NCBI RefSeq assembly: GCF_017829975.1
Contig: NZ_JAEEGA010000010.1
Span: forward strand, 161,914-225,913
DNA from: Vagococcus allomyrinae
GTDB taxonomy: Bacteria > Bacillota > Bacilli > Lactobacillales > Vagococcaceae
DNA: 64,000 bases
Direction: 5' to 3'
Below, in pieces: positions 61,270-64,000 of the stretch. The translations under genes and the position numbers were made by a program. The notes under the pieces were generated by a model. The model did not search any database, was not told the origin of the DNA, and saw only the letters and a list, made by a program, of their open reading frames with translations. Every line of letters starts with the position of its first letter. The stretch's first letter is position 1.

Positions 61270-61749
61270 CTAAAATAAAAACTCTTCTTCCCAAGGGAAA
61301 TCTCCTGAGGATTCAATCGTTTGAGGCCAATGGCTACACCAGTCTGGGCTTTGATAGGTAGCCACTCGATCGATACTTGGTGTATAAGGTTTGATATCCA
61401 AAAGAGGGGTACCGTTAAAGGCGTCGATATACGGTAAATCGATGATTCCTTGCTGACAGTCAATCTTAAGTGGTTTGACCGTGGAGGATAAAATCGGGTT
61501 TGGCCGATACGCCGAACGAGTGGCAAAGACACCCATTTGTTCTGGGGCGTGGCGATAGACTTGTTGATCAATAAAAACGAAATTACGATAGTCAGGTTCA
61601 TCTGCTTGATCAGCCCAATAAAGTAATACAAGGTGGCTAAATTCCTGAAGTGCCACTAAACCTTTGCGATAAGGGGCCTTAATCTGTAAATACATTCGGT
61701 CATCAGTGACCATAATGGTGCCTATTTCTTTTAGTGTCATGGTTGTCAT
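61270..61749 (-). CDS. TrmO/TsaA-family tRNA methyltransferase-like protein
   Basis: 159 residues. Family signature GVFATRSAYRPNPI and the closing DIKPYTPSID are clear. TrmO methylates N6-threonylcarbamoyl-adenosine 37 in tRNA using S-adenosylmethionine; the short Gram-positive form lacks the C-terminal domain of E. coli TrmO. ATG 61749 has GGAGGG seven bases upstream. It follows the MerR gene (48-base gap) on the minus strand, probably in one transcript. Confidence 0.85.
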   Translation of the reverse strand: MTTMTLKEIGTIMVTDDRMYLQIKAPYRKGLVALQEFSHLVLLYWADQADEPDYRNFVFIDQQVYRHAPEQMGVFATRSAYRPNPILSSTVKPLKIDCQQGIIDLPYIDAFNGTPLLDIKPYTPSIDRVATYQSPDWCSHWPQTIESSGDFPWEEEFLF

Positions 61750-61797
61750 TGTAAATCCCTCCAATAAAATAGTTACTACAACTATTATCATAGGGGG

Positions 61798-62640
61798 TCA
61801 CACGATGTGAAGGTCAAGGCTTTTTTTTCGTTTTATCGGAATTTGTAATTCCGTTAAGTAGTCAGTGGCTGATTCGCGGTTCCAAGGACCATTTATGGGA
61901 ATCTGACGTGTCTGGCCGCCGATGGTATAGCTAGGATGGTCGTTTAGCCATTGGGCCAGTCGGTGATAGACCCCGTCAATATTTTCAAATTTACCGTAAA
62001 CTAAAATGGAGGCCATTTCAGGGACAGCGTCCAGTTGGCGAATGCTCAGACCGTCTATGTCATCCACTTTGTTTGCGACTAAGACGACTTCTACGTCGAC
62101 ATTGTGATCAAGATATTCTTCGGTATCATGATAAATGGCGAAACGTTGGGCAGTGTTAGGTGGAAAATAGTTGGCGTCGGACAATGCTTGGAAAAAGGTT
62201 TTCCAGAGCTGTCCTTCAGCGAAATAATCTTCGATCCTTTGTCTTAGAGAGATCACTTGATAGGTTGGAATGGCTTTAATTTGCACTTCGTAGGTCATGT
62301 CATAGGTATTATTCCTAATGGCATGTTTTAAGGTTTGAAGTTGTTTTAGTTTGTGTTGATTAGCCTTGATTTCAGTTTGGATGACTTTTTCTTGTTTTTG
62401 TAAGTAGTCCTTAAATTGTGTTTCATCAAGCTTCATTAATTCCTTAATTTCTTGAACTATAAAACCTAAGTCTCGTAATGTTTTGATTTTATTTATCGTT
62501 GGCAACTGCTCAAGGGTGTAAAGGCGATAACCGGTCAATTTGTCTTTTTGTTCAGGTTTTAATAGTTCGATTTCGTCATAATATCGTAGCATTCGCTTTG
62601 AAATTTGGCTTAGCCGGGAAAATTCCCCAATTTGAAACAT
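61798..62640 (-). CDS. MerR-family regulator with GyrI-like effector domain
   Basis: 280 residues. N-terminal MerR domain (MFQIGEFSRLSQISKRMLRYYDEIELLKPEQKDKLTGYRLYT), coiled-coil to about 115, then an effector-binding GyrI-like domain (VQIKAIPTYQVISLRQRI). Such proteins sense drugs or other small compounds. AAAGGAGGG ribosome site. Divergent from a second MerR regulator at 62840. Confidence 0.9.
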   Translation of the reverse strand: MFQIGEFSRLSQISKRMLRYYDEIELLKPEQKDKLTGYRLYTLEQLPTINKIKTLRDLGFIVQEIKELMKLDETQFKDYLQKQEKVIQTEIKANQHKLKQLQTLKHAIRNNTYDMTYEVQIKAIPTYQVISLRQRIEDYFAEGQLWKTFFQALSDANYFPPNTAQRFAIYHDTEEYLDHNVDVEVVLVANKVDDIDGLSIRQLDAVPEMASILVYGKFENIDGVYHRLAQWLNDHPSYTIGGQTRQIPINGPWNRESATDYLTELQIPIKRKKSLDLHIV

Positions 62641-62664
62641 GGAATCCCTCCTTTGGTTATCTAA

Positions 62665-62693
62665 ATTATAACGAAGTTAGCTGAAAGTCTCAA
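62665..62693 (-). promoter_or_regulatory. SigmaA promoter for the minus-strand MerR gene
   Basis: On the minus strand TTGAGA, 17-base spacer, TATAAT, about 25 bases before the start codon. Confidence 0.7.
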
Positions 62694-62780
62694 TCTGGAG
62701 GTGGCAAGGAGAAGGCGGTGATGATCTGGTGCAATGTGGTAAACTAGAGAAAACTGGTGAATCCCGGTCATTTTTAGACA

Positions 62781-62811
62781 TTGACTCGGACACCGTGTCG
62801 TCCTTTATACT
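62781..62811 (+). promoter_or_regulatory. MerR-type promoter: 19-base spacer with central dyad
   Basis: TTGACT and TATACT are separated by 19 bases, and the spacer holds the dyad GGACAC-c-GTGTCGTCC. Long spacers with a centred dyad are the hallmark of promoters twisted open by MerR activators. It drives the MerR gene at 62840, so that gene is probably autoregulated. Confidence 0.8.
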
Positions 62812-62839
62812 GAAATCAGGAAAAGAAAAGAGGGATTAT

Positions 62840-63847
62840 ATGGAACTTCAAACGATTAGTCAAGTAGCGAAGGCTTATGGCATTTCGGCAAGAATGTTGC
62901 GCTATTATGAACAGGTCGGGCTAATTGATAGTTTACGAAAAGCGGATTATGCTTATAGAGTGTATGATGAAAAGGCACTTATTCGTTTACGCCAAATCAT
63001 CATTCTTCGTAAATTACGAGTGCCGGTTAAGCAGATCATCAGCATTTTAGATAATACAGATGGGGTTCAAATTGTTGAGATTTTTAGAGAGAATATCAAA
63101 CAACTTGATAGTGAATTGACAGCCTTGTCCACAGTCAAATCTTTGTTGATGCGTTTTGTAGAGGAAATTAATCAAAAGACCGATGTTAATTTAACCTTGC
63201 TGGACGACGATGCTTTATTTTCTGAAGTGAACGCTCTTTCTTTTTCTGACAATCAACTTAGAGAAACGAAGGAGAGTGTTTCGATGGATGAGTTAAACAA
63301 AGCCAGTGATAACTTAAATAAACTGGAGGATAAAGATGTTCGGATCGTGTATTTGCCACCGATGACCGTCGCGGCTACTTACGCTTCAGGAGAAGGGTGT
63401 GAAGGGAAAGTAGCAGAGATCATTGGGAAGTTCACTGCAGAAAATGAGCTGTTAAGGATTAAACCTGATACCCGTTGTTTTGGTTTTGATTGTTCTGAGG
63501 GGGCTGTTGAAATAGGGGAAGGATCGCAAGTTTATGAAATGTGGGTAGCGGTTCCGGCTGATTTAGAGATACCTTCCCCGCTTGTGAGAAGAGAATTTCA
63601 AGGCGGGTTATATGCGGCCCATGTCCTTAGAGCTTGGGACTTTTCTGATTGGCGTTGGCTCGGTGAGTGGGTAGCTGAAAGCGATAAGTATGATAGCGAT
63701 TGGGGGGCGCCCCGATGGGAGTCAACGGAAACGGTTTTTGGACAAGGGTTTGAGGAAACGCTGAATTTTTATCATTTCGCTCAAAAGAAGCCGTCAGATA
63801 TAACTCAATTTCAACTTGATTTATTATTCCCAATCAAGGAAAAGTAG
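62840..63847 (+). CDS. MerR-family regulator with effector-binding domain
   Basis: 335 residues. MerR domain (TISQVAKAYGISARMLRYYEQVGLIDS), a coiled-coil linker, and a C-terminal GyrI-like domain (VRIVYLPPMTVAATYASGEGCE ... YEMWVAVP) that is rich in Trp (WDFSDWRWLGEWV). ATG 62840 has AGAGGGA upstream; the in-frame extension to 62729 crosses the promoter and is not used. Probably senses a drug-like or dipeptide ligand. The target other than itself is unknown. Confidence 0.9.
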   Translation: MELQTISQVAKAYGISARMLRYYEQVGLIDSLRKADYAYRVYDEKALIRLRQIIILRKLRVPVKQIISILDNTDGVQIVEIFRENIKQLDSELTALSTVKSLLMRFVEEINQKTDVNLTLLDDDALFSEVNALSFSDNQLRETKESVSMDELNKASDNLNKLEDKDVRIVYLPPMTVAATYASGEGCEGKVAEIIGKFTAENELLRIKPDTRCFGFDCSEGAVEIGEGSQVYEMWVAVPADLEIPSPLVRREFQGGLYAAHVLRAWDFSDWRWLGEWVAESDKYDSDWGAPRWESTETVFGQGFEETLNFYHFAQKKPSDITQFQLDLLFPIKEK

Positions 63848-63906
63848 CAAGTATCTAGACGTTAAAATTTGAATTAGGAGGCTGACCCATAAGTCTCAAC
63901 CATGAT

Positions 63907-63950
63907 AATAAGGACGCAAAAATCAGAAAACTGATTTTTGTGTCCTTATT
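63907..63950. terminator. Twenty-base-pair hairpin near the right edge
   Basis: AATAAGGACGCAAAAATCAG pairs with CTGATTTTTGTGTCCTTATT (one G-T pair) around AAAA, followed by TCTTT. It can end the MerR transcript. A second small hairpin, ACTGTC-ttgc-GACAGT, lies at 63974-63989; on the minus strand its loop reads GCAA. The sequence could also be an insertion-sequence end running out of the window. Confidence 0.65.
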
Positions 63951-64000
63951 TCTTTGCTTATTTTTATTAAAACACTGTCTTGCGACAGTCATCTTCCTTA

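Noticed and set aside
1..64000. CRISPR array, rRNA, phage or complete transposon
   Set aside because: No regularly spaced repeats, no rRNA sequence, and no transposase or phage structural genes; the only recombinase-like protein (4703-5212) lacks its active site.

Overview
The window looks like chromosomal DNA of a low-GC Gram-positive coccus of the Lactobacillales, most likely Enterococcus or a close relative. The reasons are AGGAGG-type ribosome sites with many TTG and GTG starts, an LPXTG pilus operon with a class C sortase, mannose-class PTS operons under a LevR-type sigma-54 activator, PRD regulators, an LXG/type VII secretion fragment, and a gene set matching the EF_0830-EF_0833 families first named in Enterococcus faecalis. 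The species cannot be fixed from the sequence. No replication genes, intact insertion sequence, CRISPR array or rRNA were seen.

Layout. 1-5.3 kb: 3' end of a pilus operon (partial minor pilin, major pilin, sortase C, second LPXTG minor pilin), followed by a serine-recombinase-like protein that has lost its catalytic serine. 5.4-8.2 kb: two AraC regulators and a small membrane protein. 8.4-25 kb: a large glycan-use region with a GH28-like enzyme, a GH36 alpha-galactosidase broken by a frameshift, a LevR-type sigma-54 activator, a Cof-type phosphatase, a complete mannose-class PTS (EIIB, EIIC, EIID, EIIA), a DUF2264/GH154 protein, a GH88 unsaturated glucuronyl hydrolase, a discoidin-like protein, a nucleoside-hydrolase-like protein and a GH43 enzyme. 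Four matches to the -24/-12 sigma-54 promoter precede the four transcription units of this region, and each carries a CGACA element just upstream. 25-30 kb, minus strand: a PRD regulator followed by SFCGS, DUF4312, DUF4311 and DUF4310, without the catabolic enzymes usually found with them. 30-44 kb: AraC regulator, ABC sugar importer, GH127 beta-L-arabinofuranosidase, mannonate dehydratase, GntR regulator, GH38-like enzyme and a second ABC importer. 44-46 kb: a short LXG/T7SS module with no toxin domain. 46-52 kb: HxlR regulator with a divergent membrane-protein pair, MTA/SAH nucleosidase, small unknown genes, alpha/beta hydrolase, GNAT and MerR regulator. 52 kb: tRNA-Gly(TCC). 52-58.6 kb: AraC regulator divergent from a third ABC importer plus a YicI-like GH31 alpha-xylosidase. 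58.6-64 kb: a foldback repeat, a secreted alpha/beta hydrolase, a TrmO-like protein and two MerR regulators, one with a textbook 19-bp-spacer MerR promoter.

How it fits together. Most of the window is for scavenging plant or host oligosaccharides. Three ABC importers and one PTS bring in short glycans, and cytoplasmic glycosidases (none has a signal peptide) take them apart. Each module has its own regulator: AraC, GntR, PRD or the sigma-54 activator. None of the three ABC importers has an ATPase gene here, so a shared MsmK/UgpC-type ATPase elsewhere is implied. The most distinctive feature is the sigma-54 regulon, which joins a PTS to GH88, GH154, GH43, GH36, a discoidin-like protein and a nucleoside-hydrolase-like protein. 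This looks like a pathway for an unsaturated-uronate-containing oligosaccharide whose substrate cannot be named from sequence alone.
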